Positions 8,963 through 17,969 of a stretch of 44,113 bases of DNA are shown here, piece after piece. The notes below the pieces were generated by a model, which was given only the letters and a program-made list of their open reading frames with translations, made no database searches and was not told the DNA's origin. The translations under genes and the position numbers were made by a program. Position 1 is the stretch's first letter, and each line of letters starts with the position of its first letter. This DNA comes from Nostoc sp. NMS8 (GTDB taxonomy: Bacteria; Cyanobacteriota; Cyanobacteriia; Cyanobacteriales; Nostocaceae). The stretch lies in assembly GCF_017115045.1 (NCBI RefSeq), contig NZ_JABXKK010000018.1, forward strand, positions 1-44,113, written 5' to 3'.

Positions 8963-10870
8963 TTATTTAAGCAATCTTAGTCCGCTAAGGGTAACTAAGA
9001 CTGTGGAACCTTCATGGCCAATAACGCCGATGGGTAGGTTGATATTTCCTAGAAAGTTGCCGACTAAAAGCAACAGAATGAAACCCAACGCCACTACTAT
9101 ATTTTGTTTGACTATGAGTTGCGATCGCGTACCCAAATGTATCGCTACAGCAATTTTTTCTAACCTGTCTGCCATCAGTACTATATCTGCGGTTTCCAAC
9201 GCCACATCACTACCAGATATTCCCATCGCTATACCTACAGATGCTTGGGCTAAAGCTGGTGCATCATTGATTCCATCGCCCACCATTGCCACAGTTTGAT
9301 ATTGTTGCTGTAGACGGCGGATCACATCGAGCTTATCTTCTGGCAGAAGTTGGGCATATACTTGATCGATTCCGACGGCTTTGGCGACACTGTGAGCAGT
9401 TTCCTGATTATCCCCGGTTAACATGACAATTTGCTCAACTCCCAGTTTCTTTAACCGGGTAATAGTTGCAGCTGCTTGCGATCTGACTTGATCTGCGATC
9501 GCAATTACACCCATCACCTCTACTCCCCGTGCAACCCAAACGACAGTTTTACCCTGTTGCTCCCAAGATTGAGCGATTTCTCGCAATTCTTCAGGTAAAT
9601 TTGTGACATACTGTTGCACAAAAACAGCATTCCCGACAATTATCTGTTGTTCTTGAGCAATTCCGACAATTCCTTGTCCAGGTATAGCTTGTACTTGAAT
9701 AGCACCAACCAAATTTAAATCACTAGCCGCCTGTACGATTGCCTTACCGATGGGATGTTCGGAAGATGATTCTACACTAGCAGCAGTTTTTAATACATCA
9801 TCTTTAGTGTATTCACTAGCTGAAACTACTTGAAATACCTGCAACTGCCCTGTTGTGAGAGTACCAGTTTTATCAAATGCGATCGCACGGACTTTGCCAA
9901 TCTTCTCCAACTGCGCCCCATTTTTAAACAAAATCCCCTGTCTTGCACCATTGGCGATTCCCGAAAGCAGAGTAGGCATAATTGCAGCCATCAGCGCACA
10001 GGGAGAAGCTACCACCAGAAAAGTAAGAGCGCGATAAATTGTTGTTTCCCAATCGCAACCCCAGAGAAATGGCGGTAAAGTTGCTAGCAATATTCCGGCT
10101 ACTACAATGATTTTTGCATATCCCTTTTCAAAGCGATCAATAAACTCTTGGGAAGGAGGTGCTTCTGTCTGCGCCTGTTCTACCAAACGAATCACACGCT
10201 GAATCAAGCTGCTTTGGGCTGGTTTGTGTACTTTAATCTGCAATGCACCATAGCCGTTGAGTGTACCGGCAAATACTTCTGCACCGACTGTTTTTTCTAC
10301 AGGTAAAGACTCGCCTGTGATTGCAGCTTGATTGAGAGTGCTGTAACCAGATAAAATTATCCCATCAGTAGGAATTAGCTCTCCGGGTTTGACAACAATC
10401 TCATCACCCACTTTTAGCTGACTGATCGGAATTTCCTCTTCCCTTCCCTGAAGTAAAACCCTTGCTGTATCTGGTGTCAGGCTCATCAAACTGCGGATAC
10501 TCCGCTCAGTTCGCGCCATTGCATAGCCTTCTAATGCGCCACTGATGGCAAAGATCAGAATCAAAATTGCCCCATCAATAATTAGATGATATTCTCTTCG
10601 CCATAAGCCGAGGCTAGCAGCACCAATGGCGGCGACAATCATCAGCAAATCTACATCGAGTTCCTTTTCTTTAAAGAGGGTGGTTAATCCTTCCCGCGCA
10701 CTTTCGTAACCACCAATTACATAAGCAGCAGGTAGCAGCAAGAATGCGAATCCTAACCATCCGAGATGCAAGGCGAACCATCCGAAAAATAACAGCAGCC
10801 CGCACAAAATGGCGGCTACGGTATCTGCGTGTTCTTTGGTGAATTGGCCCAAACGTTGGGGGTAGAGCAT
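8963..10870 (-). CDS. coaT: P1B-4-type ATPase, cobalt exporter CoaT
   Basis: A 635-residue heavy-metal P-type ATPase. It has the membrane metal site SPCAL (rather than CPC) and a last-helix HEGST motif, the two marks of the P1B-4 (Co/Zn/Fe) group to which Synechocystis CoaT belongs. The catalytic machinery is complete: phosphorylation site DKTGTLTTG, TGES in the actuator domain, SSEHPIGKA in the nucleotide domain, and MVGDGINDAPAL in the hinge. There is no N-terminal metal-binding domain. It is divergent from coaR with a shared operator region (10904-10933), the arrangement known from Synechocystis, where CoaR activates coaT in response to cobalt. Cobalt is therefore the inferred substrate. 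Confidence 0.9.
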   Translation of the reverse strand: MLYPQRLGQFTKEHADTVAAILCGLLLFFGWFALHLGWLGFAFLLLPAAYVIGGYESAREGLTTLFKEKELDVDLLMIVAAIGAASLGLWRREYHLIIDGAILILIFAISGALEGYAMARTERSIRSLMSLTPDTARVLLQGREEEIPISQLKVGDEIVVKPGELIPTDGIILSGYSTLNQAAITGESLPVEKTVGAEVFAGTLNGYGALQIKVHKPAQSSLIQRVIRLVEQAQTEAPPSQEFIDRFEKGYAKIIVVAGILLATLPPFLWGCDWETTIYRALTFLVVASPCALMAAIMPTLLSGIANGARQGILFKNGAQLEKIGKVRAIAFDKTGTLTTGQLQVFQVVSASEYTKDDVLKTAASVESSSEHPIGKAIVQAASDLNLVGAIQVQAIPGQGIVGIAQEQQIIVGNAVFVQQYVTNLPEELREIAQSWEQQGKTVVWVARGVEVMGVIAIADQVRSQAAATITRLKKLGVEQIVMLTGDNQETAHSVAKAVGIDQVYAQLLPEDKLDVIRRLQQQYQTVAMVGDGINDAPALAQASVGIAMGISGSDVALETADIVLMADRLEKIAVAIHLGTRSQLIVKQNIVVALGFILLLLVGNFLGNINLPIGVIGHEGSTVLVTLSGLRLLK

Positions 10871-10903
10871 GAGAGGTGAATTAACAGGGACTCTCTCACG
10901 CTA

Positions 10904-10933
10904 AACCTTAACATTAGTGTTAATGTCAAGGTT
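10904..10933. promoter_or_regulatory. CoaR operator dyad and coaT promoter
   Basis: A 30-base dyad with 13-base arms (AACCTTAACATTA and its complement with one mismatch) around a 4-base centre. On the minus strand TTGACA (10924-10929) is separated by exactly 20 bases from TAGCGT (10898-10903), the over-long spacer typical of MerR-activated promoters, with the dyad filling the spacer. On the plus strand TTAACA (10908-10913) is also 20 bases from TATAAT (10934-10939), pointing at coaR, so one dyad could control both genes. The element is AT-rich against GC-rich repeats next door. Confidence 0.8.
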
Positions 10934-10947
10934 TATAATGAATTTGA

Positions 10948-11036
10948 AACGCAGAGGGGAGGCAGCGCGTTGCGGGGGTTCCCCCCGTTGTAGCGACTGC
11001 CGTCGCGCTGAGGGAAGCGCAGAGGTACGCAGAGTT
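10948..11036. repeat. Nested repeat in the coaR leader
   Basis: A GAAACGCAGAGG...GCGCAGAGGTACGCAGAG repeat (compare 6403-6436) is split by a second GC-rich palindromic element of about 55 bases containing GCGGGGGTTCCCCCCG and GCGACTGCCGTCGCGC. It lies wholly between the coaR promoter and its start codon, so the coaR transcript should carry it. Confidence 0.7.
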
Positions 11037-11068
11037 AAATCTTTATCTGTGTTGTTTTGGAGTAAATC

Positions 11069-12175
11069 ATGAATGCTGGTTGCTTAACTATTAAAGAACT
11101 CACTGATGCGGTAGGCGGCAGTTTGACTCCGCGCATGGTGCGACATTACCATCAATTGGGGCTGCTACCGCAACCAGTGCGATCGCGCAGCAATTACCGT
11201 CTCTATACTCAAAAAGATGTCCTCCGGTTGCAACGGATTGTCGCACTGAAGCAGCAAGGGTTTCAGCTAAACCATATCCGCAATATTTTGGAAGTGGAAC
11301 CAGAAGCCGATACAACGGTTAACCTCATGGGACAACTCCAGCAGCAATATCGGGCGGTGATGCAACAAATTTCTCAGCTGCGACAAACTGCGTCAGCATT
11401 AGAAGGATTATTAGGGCGCGATCGCCATTGTCAAATTATCCAAGCAGAAGTTTTAGCACAACTCAAGTTACTCGATGTCGAAACTCAAGCTGGATTGGGA
11501 GGATTGGAAAATCTCTGGAGTGGCTTGGATGCTGAAATTCATACCCATTCAGAAGCTTTTACCGAATCGCTACAACGTTTACTACCTGATTTGTCTCAGC
11601 GTTCGGAAATTGAACAACATTTAATTTCTCAGCTGGTTTTGGCTTGTGGCGATGTCAGTTTAGTATCTTTTATTAAATTGAGTCGAGATGCGATCGCAGC
11701 TAGTCGAGAAGCTTTATCTTCAAACTGTGAAATTGTTGTCGATACCCAAACGGTTGCTGCTGCTTTAGATCAAACCCGATTACTTCACTTGGGATGCCGC
11801 ACCGAAACCTTAATTGATAACCCCCATATTACCACCGCCACAGAGGCAGAACTCGCCTTTTGGCAACATCAAGAATGGCGAGAAAAATTGCAGCAAGTAA
11901 GTAATGGTTGTGTGTTGGTAGTTGGTTATGCTCCCTCAGTACTTCTCGAAGCTTGTGAAGCGATGTCTAACCAAAAAATTCAGCCTGCATTAGTAATTGG
12001 AATGCCCATTGGCTTTAGCCATGCTCCCGCAGCCAAGCGACAACTGATGCAACAAGGGATACCTTATATTACAGTTGCAGGGACTTTAGGAGGTGGCGCA
12101 TTAGCTGCAACGGCCCTAAATGCCTTGGTTGAGTCACTAATTGATAAGCCAGATTGTCATTGTTATCTGCAATAA
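11069..12175 (+). CDS. coaR: CoaR: MerR-type cobalt sensor with precorrin-isomerase domain
   Basis: A 368-residue regulator. The N-terminal 75 residues are a MerR winged helix (LTPRMVRHYHQLGLLPQP, then SNYRLYTQKDVLRLQ), followed by a coiled-coil dimerisation helix. Residues about 170-360 resemble precorrin-8X methylmutase (CbiC/CobH), with VLVVGYAPSVLLEA and PALVIGMPIGF. The protein ends with Cys363-His364-Cys365, the C-terminal CHC motif required for cobalt sensing in Synechocystis CoaR. GGAG lies 6 bases before the ATG at 11069. Divergent from coaT, which it is expected to activate when cobalt is high; the corrin-enzyme-like domain may also sense a B12 pathway intermediate. Confidence 0.9.
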   Translation: MNAGCLTIKELTDAVGGSLTPRMVRHYHQLGLLPQPVRSRSNYRLYTQKDVLRLQRIVALKQQGFQLNHIRNILEVEPEADTTVNLMGQLQQQYRAVMQQISQLRQTASALEGLLGRDRHCQIIQAEVLAQLKLLDVETQAGLGGLENLWSGLDAEIHTHSEAFTESLQRLLPDLSQRSEIEQHLISQLVLACGDVSLVSFIKLSRDAIAASREALSSNCEIVVDTQTVAAALDQTRLLHLGCRTETLIDNPHITTATEAELAFWQHQEWREKLQQVSNGCVLVVGYAPSVLLEACEAMSNQKIQPALVIGMPIGFSHAPAAKRQLMQQGIPYITVAGTLGGGALAATALNALVESLIDKPDCHCYLQ

Positions 12176-12538
12176 ATAAGTATTCACTCAGCACTCAGAC
12201 TCAGCACTACTGAAAATAATATTGTTAAATAATATTGAATTTGTTACACTTTACCAATTTTAGTAATTCAATAATTCATAACTGTGGCCATAAGCTACCA
12301 ACTTGGTATAAGTTGCAATATAACTTAGAAAAATTTATAGTAAACAGACTTTGGCAATTAGAGTATAAATTATCATGCTATACAAGCTACAGCGAAGTAT
12401 AAATCAGCACGAGTGCTTTGAAGTGATTAGAACTAAAGATAACTCAGATGTATAATTAGCGCGTCTCCTCCATCATTCCTAACAAGATCGCGATTTAGGA
12501 ATGGCAGGCTTTCTATTTTTTACTTTAATTAAGGGCTT
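12176..12538. other. Intergenic region upstream of the PstS-DUF4912 gene
   Basis: About 360 AT-rich bases. It begins with a short CTCAGCA-type direct repeat, has no recognisable protein, and ends with a perfect 9-bp-arm inverted repeat (12474-12503). I saw no cyanobacterial Pho box array of the CTTAACCT type, so phosphate control is not supported by the sequence. Confidence 0.5.
12474..12503. promoter_or_regulatory. 9-bp inverted repeat just upstream of the start
   Basis: CATTCCTAA (12474-12482) and its exact complement TTAGGAATG (12495-12503) are separated by 12 bases that include a GATCGCGAT core. The right arm ends 35 bases before the ATG at 12539. It could be an operator or a leader hairpin; no T-run of terminator length follows directly. 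Confidence 0.4.
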
Positions 12539-15500
12539 ATGTGGCAACAAGAAAAAAAAGATACTTCGATAGTCAGGTTGGTATTATGGGTTGCCTTAGC
12601 TACAACCCCGATGGCAGCAACCCTGATGTTATCAGCGCCAATGCTGGCACAATCTACACCGGCAACCTCTTTTCCACTGCCAACAACAGTGCAGAATGGC
12701 TCAAAAGTAAAGATTGACGGTTCTAGTAGCTTGAGTGCAATCAACCAAAGTCTGAAAAAAAGTTTTGAAAAACAGTTTGTCGGCACAAAGGTTGAAGTTG
12801 CTGCTAATGGTACTAGTACGGCACTGAAAAATTTGCTAGATGGCAAAATCGACATAGTAGCAATGGGGCGCGGCTTGACACCAGCCGAAAAAGCCCAAGG
12901 ACTAGAACAAGTTCGCTTGCGCCGTGAGAAAATCGCGATCGTGGTTAGCACAGATAATCCTTTCAAAGGAAGCTTGACTAGTAGGCAATTCGCCCGGATT
13001 TTTCGGGGACAAATTACCAATTGGTCGCAACTGGGAGGGACTTCAGAGAAGATTCGGTTAATCGATCACCCGAACACAAGTGAAACTCGCAATACTTTTC
13101 GTACTTATCCAGCCTTCAAAACTGGTGAATTTACGACAGGGGCTAATGCTACCCAACTAACTGAGGATAATACCGCAGAAATCATCAAACAACTGGGCAA
13201 AGGCGGTATCAGCTATGTGTTAGCTAATCAGGTATCGAAGTTGAAAGATGTGCGAGTTCTGCAATTACATCAAGCCTTACCAGAAGATGCAAAATATCCC
13301 TTCTCCCAACCTTTAGTCTACGTTTACAAAAAAAATCCCAGCTTAACTATAGTTGATTTTATCGGCTATACTCTGGCTCCCCCAGGACAGCAGGCTATAG
13401 AACAAGCTAGAGCTTCTGAAGCAGAGGCGATCGCAGCCAGGGTATTACAACCTACTGCTTTCACAGCTTTACCCAGTGCCCAGACGACACCAGCTGCTAC
13501 GCCTTCCCCTACTGCCACTACTTCTGTATTTGCCCAAAAGCCCTTTGTAGCGGCTCCGGCACAAAATACCCCAATTGTAAACAAAGAAACACCCTTGTGG
13601 TTGCTGCTACCTTTGTTTTTTATAACCGCAGCTGGAGGATTATTCTGGTGGATTTTGGGGAAACGCCCATCCCCTACAGAGAAAACAGACAACTCGCCAG
13701 AATCGAATCCTCATTTACCGAACACAGAAAATGCAGAAGCGGCGGTGCTAAATGGCAGCACAACTTCCTCCCTGAATGGAGCGATACTTGAGGAACAGCC
13801 AGTGTCGCACTTTCAAGAGCAAGAAACCCCCGATCGCACTCCTTTCAACATCTATGCTCAAACACAATCTGATCTGACCCAGAATGCTACTCAGGGGACA
13901 TCAAATTTAGTCCAAGAGGCAACTAATGGTACCTCAAACCTGTACGAAGGCACATCCGGTAAAACTAATGGTAATGGCTCAGAAAATAACAACTTGGGAG
14001 CCGCAGCTTTAGGTGGTGGTGCGGCTCTAGCAACAGGTATCGGGACAGCTACCTGGTCTACCTTTAACAACAAAGACACAGAAACAGACGCTATCAGTGA
14101 GACAATTGAACTAAATAATTATACGGAGACAAATCATCATGAGTCTGATGAGATTGAATGGGATATAGAAGCCCCAGCAGCTGTAGTAAATACTCCATAT
14201 CCTCACCTGGCTAATATTCCAGAAGATACTTCTGATGTGGAACTGCCTTCATCGGAGGTGACAGCCCCACTCCCAGAATTACCAAATCTGCCAGCAATCA
14301 CATCTGATTTTGGATATTGGGACACAGCAATTGAAGATCGAGCAGATGAGGAACTTCAAGCAGAGTTGAACTGGCTAGAGAGTATCACCTCAACTGAAGA
14401 TACAGCCCCAATAGATGAATTGCCCTTACCAGAGTCTAGCGAAGCGACAGCCGATGTAGAACCATCAGCAACACAAACATCTTCACTGTTAAATTTACCA
14501 GAAATACCAGAAGAGGATGCCTTTAATGTGGTGGCGGACGCGGCCGAACCCACTCTCGATTTACCAGAAGAAACATCTCCAGCCGAACCGACTGCTGCGG
14601 AAAATGTTGCAGAAACGAACTCCACAGATTTTGCTACTGCTGCGGCTTTAGCAGCAGGCGTAGGGGTTGGAACCTGGGCTAGTACTTTGGCATCAGATGG
14701 CCAAGCCGAAATTGATACTCCGGTTGATAATGAGCCAATTGCCGCCGAAACAGCTATTGGTTTGGTAGATGCAGATGACGAGAGCAATATTGTGCTGACC
14801 CCACATACTTATACATTGGCTCACGTCTCTTGGGAGATTTCCGAAGCCAAGAAAGCCTCGCTGCAACAACAGGGAGGCTCTCAATTGGTAGTGCGGCTTT
14901 ACGATGTGACTGGCATTGACTTGAGTTATCAAAGTCCCAACCTTGTAAAGCAGTACGAATCTGAAGAGACAGTACACGAAGGACTGGTGGATATTCCTGT
15001 CACCGATCGCGATTACATAGCTGAAATTGGCTATATCGCTTATGGCGAGTACTGGTTATTCATTGCCCGTTCCGCAGTTGTTCGTGTCTTCAATCCGATC
15101 CATCCAGATCCCATCGTTGCTGATGTGCCGATTGCTGATGAAACAGATATTGGCTTGGTAGATGTAGACATAGATGAAGAGAGCAGTATTGTCCTCACAC
15201 CCCGCACTCACCAATGGGCTGATGTCTCTTGGGAAATATCCGAAACCAAAAAAGCAGCACTGCAACAACAGGGCGGCTCTCAATTGGTAGTGCGGCTTTA
15301 TGATGTAACTGGAATAGACCTGAGTTATCAAAATCCTCAGTTTGTCCAGCAGTATGAATGTGAAGAGACAGCACAGGATCGCTTTGTGGAAATTCCCATC
15401 AGCGATCGCGATTACATAGCTGAAATTGGCTATGTCGCTGATGGCGATTGCTGGTTATTCATTGCTCGTTCTGCGATCGTTCGTGTTTTCAATCCTGTCC

Positions 15501-16162
15501 ATCCAGATCCCACAACAGATTCTCCAGTTTCTCCAGTTGAAAATGTCGCCTTAACAAGTGAAACAGCTATTGACTGGGCAAATGTAGAAGCAGAAATCCC
15601 TGAAGAAGAGAGCAGTATTGTCCTCACACCCCGCACTCCCAAATGGGCTTATGTATCTTGGTACATTTCCAAAACTCAGTCCGAAGCGCTGCAACAACAG
15701 GGTGCTTCACAACTGGTAGTGCGACTCTATGATGTAACTGGCATTGATTTGAGTTATCAAAGTCCCCAGTTGATACAGCAGTATGAATCTGAAGAGGTAG
15801 CACACGATCGCTTTGTCGCTATTCCCGTGAGCGATCGCGATTATATGGTTGAAATTGGCTATATTGCTGATAGCGATAGTTGGTTACTCATCGCCCGTTC
15901 AGCTAACGTTCGGGTCTTCAGTCGTCCCCACGGAGATTTCTGGTTTGTGGCCGATGCTGAGTTGATTATTCACGGAGCAACCCAACCAAATACAACCGTA
16001 AACATTGGTGGTCATACCATCAAAATCAAACCCGATGGTACTTTCCACTTACGTCTCCCCTTTTCAGATGGTTTAATAGACTATCTCATCACAGTAGCTG
16101 CTGATGGAGAATCCACAAGAACTATTCATAAGAAGTTCTCTCAAGAAACTTCCGAAAGCTAA
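12539..16162 (+). CDS. PstS-like binding domain fused to three DUF4912 repeats
   Basis: A 1207-residue membrane protein. Residues 1-38 are a signal or anchor sequence ending near APMLAQS. Residues about 50-290 are a phosphate-binding-protein-like (PBP) domain with KIDGSSSLSAINQSL, the GTSTALKNLLDGKIDIVAMG stretch and FARIFRGQITNW. A membrane helix follows at about 345-370 (PLWLLLPLFFITAAGGLFWW) with Lys-Arg after it, suggesting the rest is cytoplasmic. Then comes a long acidic, Pro/Glu-rich linker with two Ala/Gly-rich hydrophobic stretches (about 486-509 and 698-718), three tandem DUF4912 domains (about 750-858, 882-990, 1024-1130), and a short beta-rich end domain (about 1134-1195). No pstCAB genes are nearby. 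A ligand-sensing or anchoring role is inferred; the function of DUF4912 is unknown to me. Confidence 0.8.
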   Translation: MWQQEKKDTSIVRLVLWVALATTPMAATLMLSAPMLAQSTPATSFPLPTTVQNGSKVKIDGSSSLSAINQSLKKSFEKQFVGTKVEVAANGTSTALKNLLDGKIDIVAMGRGLTPAEKAQGLEQVRLRREKIAIVVSTDNPFKGSLTSRQFARIFRGQITNWSQLGGTSEKIRLIDHPNTSETRNTFRTYPAFKTGEFTTGANATQLTEDNTAEIIKQLGKGGISYVLANQVSKLKDVRVLQLHQALPEDAKYPFSQPLVYVYKKNPSLTIVDFIGYTLAPPGQQAIEQARASEAEAIAARVLQPTAFTALPSAQTTPAATPSPTATTSVFAQKPFVAAPAQNTPIVNKETPLWLLLPLFFITAAGGLFWWILGKRPSPTEKTDNSPESNPHLPNTENAEAAVLNGSTTSSLNGAILEEQPVSHFQEQETPDRTPFNIYAQTQSDLTQNATQGTSNLVQEATNGTSNLYEGTSGKTNGNGSENNNLGAAALGGGAALATGIGTATWSTFNNKDTETDAISETIELNNYTETNHHESDEIEWDIEAPAAVVNTPYPHLANIPEDTSDVELPSSEVTAPLPELPNLPAITSDFGYWDTAIEDRADEELQAELNWLESITSTEDTAPIDELPLPESSEATADVEPSATQTSSLLNLPEIPEEDAFNVVADAAEPTLDLPEETSPAEPTAAENVAETNSTDFATAAALAAGVGVGTWASTLASDGQAEIDTPVDNEPIAAETAIGLVDADDESNIVLTPHTYTLAHVSWEISEAKKASLQQQGGSQLVVRLYDVTGIDLSYQSPNLVKQYESEETVHEGLVDIPVTDRDYIAEIGYIAYGEYWLFIARSAVVRVFNPIHPDPIVADVPIADETDIGLVDVDIDEESSIVLTPRTHQWADVSWEISETKKAALQQQGGSQLVVRLYDVTGIDLSYQNPQFVQQYECEETAQDRFVEIPISDRDYIAEIGYVADGDCWLFIARSAIVRVFNPVHPDPTTDSPVSPVENVALTSETAIDWANVEAEIPEEESSIVLTPRTPKWAYVSWYISKTQSEALQQQGASQLVVRLYDVTGIDLSYQSPQLIQQYESEEVAHDRFVAIPVSDRDYMVEIGYIADSDSWLLIARSANVRVFSRPHGDFWFVADAELIIHGATQPNTTVNIGGHTIKIKPDGTFHLRLPFSDGLIDYLITVAADGESTRTIHKKFSQETSES
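14785..15930 (+). repeat. Three coding repeats (DUF4912 domains)
   Basis: Three copies of a unit of about 325 bases, starting near 14785, 15184 and 15610, are separated by 70-100 base spacers. Shared protein landmarks are IVLTP, VSWEIS (YIS in copy 3), SQLVVRLYDVTGIDLSYQ, SDRDY and ARSA-VRVF. DNA identity is visibly high, with runs such as CAATTGGTAGTGCGGCTTTA shared between copies 1 and 2, which suggests recent duplication or gene conversion. Confidence 0.9.
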
Positions 16163-16185
16163 AAATTCGTGGTTTACATATCTGT

Positions 16186-16253
16186 GCATTGGTGTCAACT
16201 TAAGCCCAAACCCTTTTAAAACCTCGTTTCCAGCCGGAGGCTGGAAACGAGAT
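16186..16253. repeat. Dispersed repeat with 13-bp hairpin, copy 1
   Basis: It begins GCATTGGTGTCAACTTAAGC and ends in a perfect hairpin at 16223-16251 (CTCGTTTCCAGCC, 3-base loop, complement). A second copy is at 37925-38070, between the APC permease and the TPR gene. The hairpin may act as a terminator here, but the conserved 5' part shows it is a repeat family. Confidence 0.8.
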
Positions 16254-16370
16254 AAGCTAATCAGCATTTAAGTTGCATAATTAGGGCGGGCAAGATGCCC
16301 ACCCCACAAGATATTGAGAAAATTTTAATATGCAAATTAGATGTGTTTTAGCTTAATATCTAAGGGTTTG

Positions 16371-16390
16371 AAACCCACGGAGGTGGGTTT
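16371..16390. terminator. Terminator-like hairpin between convergent genes
   Basis: An 8-bp stem (AAACCCAC with GTGGGTTT), a 4-base loop and then TGTTTGT. Placed between convergent genes, it could serve either; the T-run is short, so this is a moderate call. Confidence 0.4.
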
Positions 16391-16558
16391 TGTTTGTATA
16401 GACGCGGTTTCTAACCGCCCGTTTCACGTTAAGTTGGCAGCAATGACAGATGTGCGCCTCTACTCGCAATGTCTGTATTCCACACAATTGCAAACCGCCA
16501 TAACGTCATTTTAAGAGCAAATAGAGAGAGGGAATTTTATTGAGGAGGGTAGTTCTTG

Positions 16559-17785
16559 CTAAGAACTGACGGGAACTCCTGCCTCCTGCAAATATTTTTT
16601 GACTGCAAAAATCTTCTCAATCACATCTTCTACCACCTTATCTGGCGTGGAAGCACCAGAAGTAACTCCCACAGAAATTTCTCCCTTTGGCAACCAGTTT
16701 TCTGTAGTTATTAACTGCCCATTTAATTGTCGATGTTCAATGGAATTTCCTGATTTCAAGCGTTCAACAGTATCAATGTGATAAGAAGGAATTTTCCGCT
16801 CAAAAGCAATTTGTTGCAACTGAGTAGTATTCGATGAATTAAACCCACCAATTACTACCATTAAATCTAAATTATCTTCTACTAACTCCAACATGGCATC
16901 TTGACGTTCTTGGGTAGCGTCACAAATGGTGTTGAAGCTTTGGAAATGCTGATTTAACTCAATAGGCCCATATTTATGCAACATAGTCCGCTCAAAAAGC
17001 TTACCTATTTCCTCAGTTTCACCTTTAAGCATGGTAGTTTGGTTGGCAATGCCAACTCTTGCTAAATCTCGATCGGGGTCAAATCCTGCGGAACAAGCTT
17101 TGGCAAATTTGGTCAAAAATTCTTCACGGTTCCCGCCATTGATAATATAGCTAGCAACATATTCTGCTTCTGGCAAATTTAACACTATTAAATACTTGCC
17201 AGCAAAGGAACTAGTTGCAACTGTTTCTTCATGTTTATATTTACCGTGAATAATGGAAGTATAATCAATTTTTTTGTGCTTTTCTACTGTATTCCAAACT
17301 TTAGATACCCAAGGGCAAGTAGTATCAACAATTTTGCAGCCTTTATCATGAAGTATCTGCATTTCTTGAACGCTAGCCCCAAAGGCGGGTAATATGACGA
17401 CATCACCCCTTCCAACAACAGAAAAGTCTTTATTCTTTCCTTCAACGGGGATGAATTCTACTTCCATTTCCTGCATTCGCTGATTTACAGAAGGGTTGTG
17501 GATAATCTCGTTAGTAATCCAAATTTTTTCTGTAAGGAAGTGCTGACGGGTTTCGTAAGCCATTGCTACAGCCCGTTCTACACCCCAGCAAAAACCAAAG
17601 GCTTTTGCTAGTCGGATTGTCACATTGCCCCGTTGTAGAGTGTAATTGCGATCGCGAATTTCTTGAATCAAGTTACTCTGATACTCTGACTGCAACTGAG
17701 TAGCAACTTCTGCTTGATGACCAAAGCCCTTGCGATTATAATTTTCTGAATGTTGGAGGCTGCGCTTAAAAGCTTTTGTATCCAT
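16559..17785 (-). CDS. ispH: 4-hydroxy-3-methylbut-2-enyl diphosphate reductase (IspH/LytB)
   Basis: The last enzyme of the MEP isoprenoid pathway, giving IPP and DMAPP for carotenoids, quinones and the chlorophyll phytyl chain. At 408 residues it has the long cyanobacterial/plant form with an N-terminal extension of about 50 residues before the core. The three Fe-S cluster cysteines are seen in [20 protein letters not shown] and [13 protein letters not shown], and SNTTQL and the [15 protein letters not shown] end are typical. The start at ATG 17785 matches the usual [11 protein letters not shown] beginning. Monocistronic by spacing. Confidence 0.95.
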   Translation of the reverse strand: MDTKAFKRSLQHSENYNRKGFGHQAEVATQLQSEYQSNLIQEIRDRNYTLQRGNVTIRLAKAFGFCWGVERAVAMAYETRQHFLTEKIWITNEIIHNPSVNQRMQEMEVEFIPVEGKNKDFSVVGRGDVVILPAFGASVQEMQILHDKGCKIVDTTCPWVSKVWNTVEKHKKIDYTSIIHGKYKHEETVATSSFAGKYLIVLNLPEAEYVASYIINGGNREEFLTKFAKACSAGFDPDRDLARVGIANQTTMLKGETEEIGKLFERTMLHKYGPIELNQHFQSFNTICDATQERQDAMLELVEDNLDLMVVIGGFNSSNTTQLQQIAFERKIPSYHIDTVERLKSGNSIEHRQLNGQLITTENWLPKGEISVGVTSGASTPDKVVEDVIEKIFAVKKYLQEAGVPVSS

Positions 17786-17969
17786 GAGATTTGTTTACTT
17801 AAACCACTATTTCTTATTTTCTCGTGCCCAGACGCGATTTATACACAGTTGTATTCAAAGATATTATCAAAGAGCGGGAAAGGCATAATGGCAAGGGGCT
17901 AAGGGTTTAAATCCCCCGTTTCAATAATCGGCAAGTTTTGGGTCGGGGTCTAAATCCTCGTCACAAAAC

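Larger units (their letters stand above)
16163..16558. other. Convergent intergenic region rich in repeats
   Basis: Lies between the converging PstS-DUF4912 gene and ispH. It contains a dispersed repeat with a strong hairpin (16186-16253), a copy of the GGGCGGGC repeat (16283-16310) and a terminator-like hairpin (16371-16390). No gene is seen. Confidence 0.7.

Noticed and set aside
12539..13400. Ordinary PstS phosphate-uptake protein
   Set aside because: The fusion to a membrane helix and three DUF4912 domains, with no pstCAB nearby, does not fit a soluble transport subunit.
16223..16251. Hairpin as a dedicated terminator of the PstS-DUF4912 gene
   Set aside because: The same hairpin with the same leader recurs at 37925, so it is a dispersed repeat; any terminator action is secondary.
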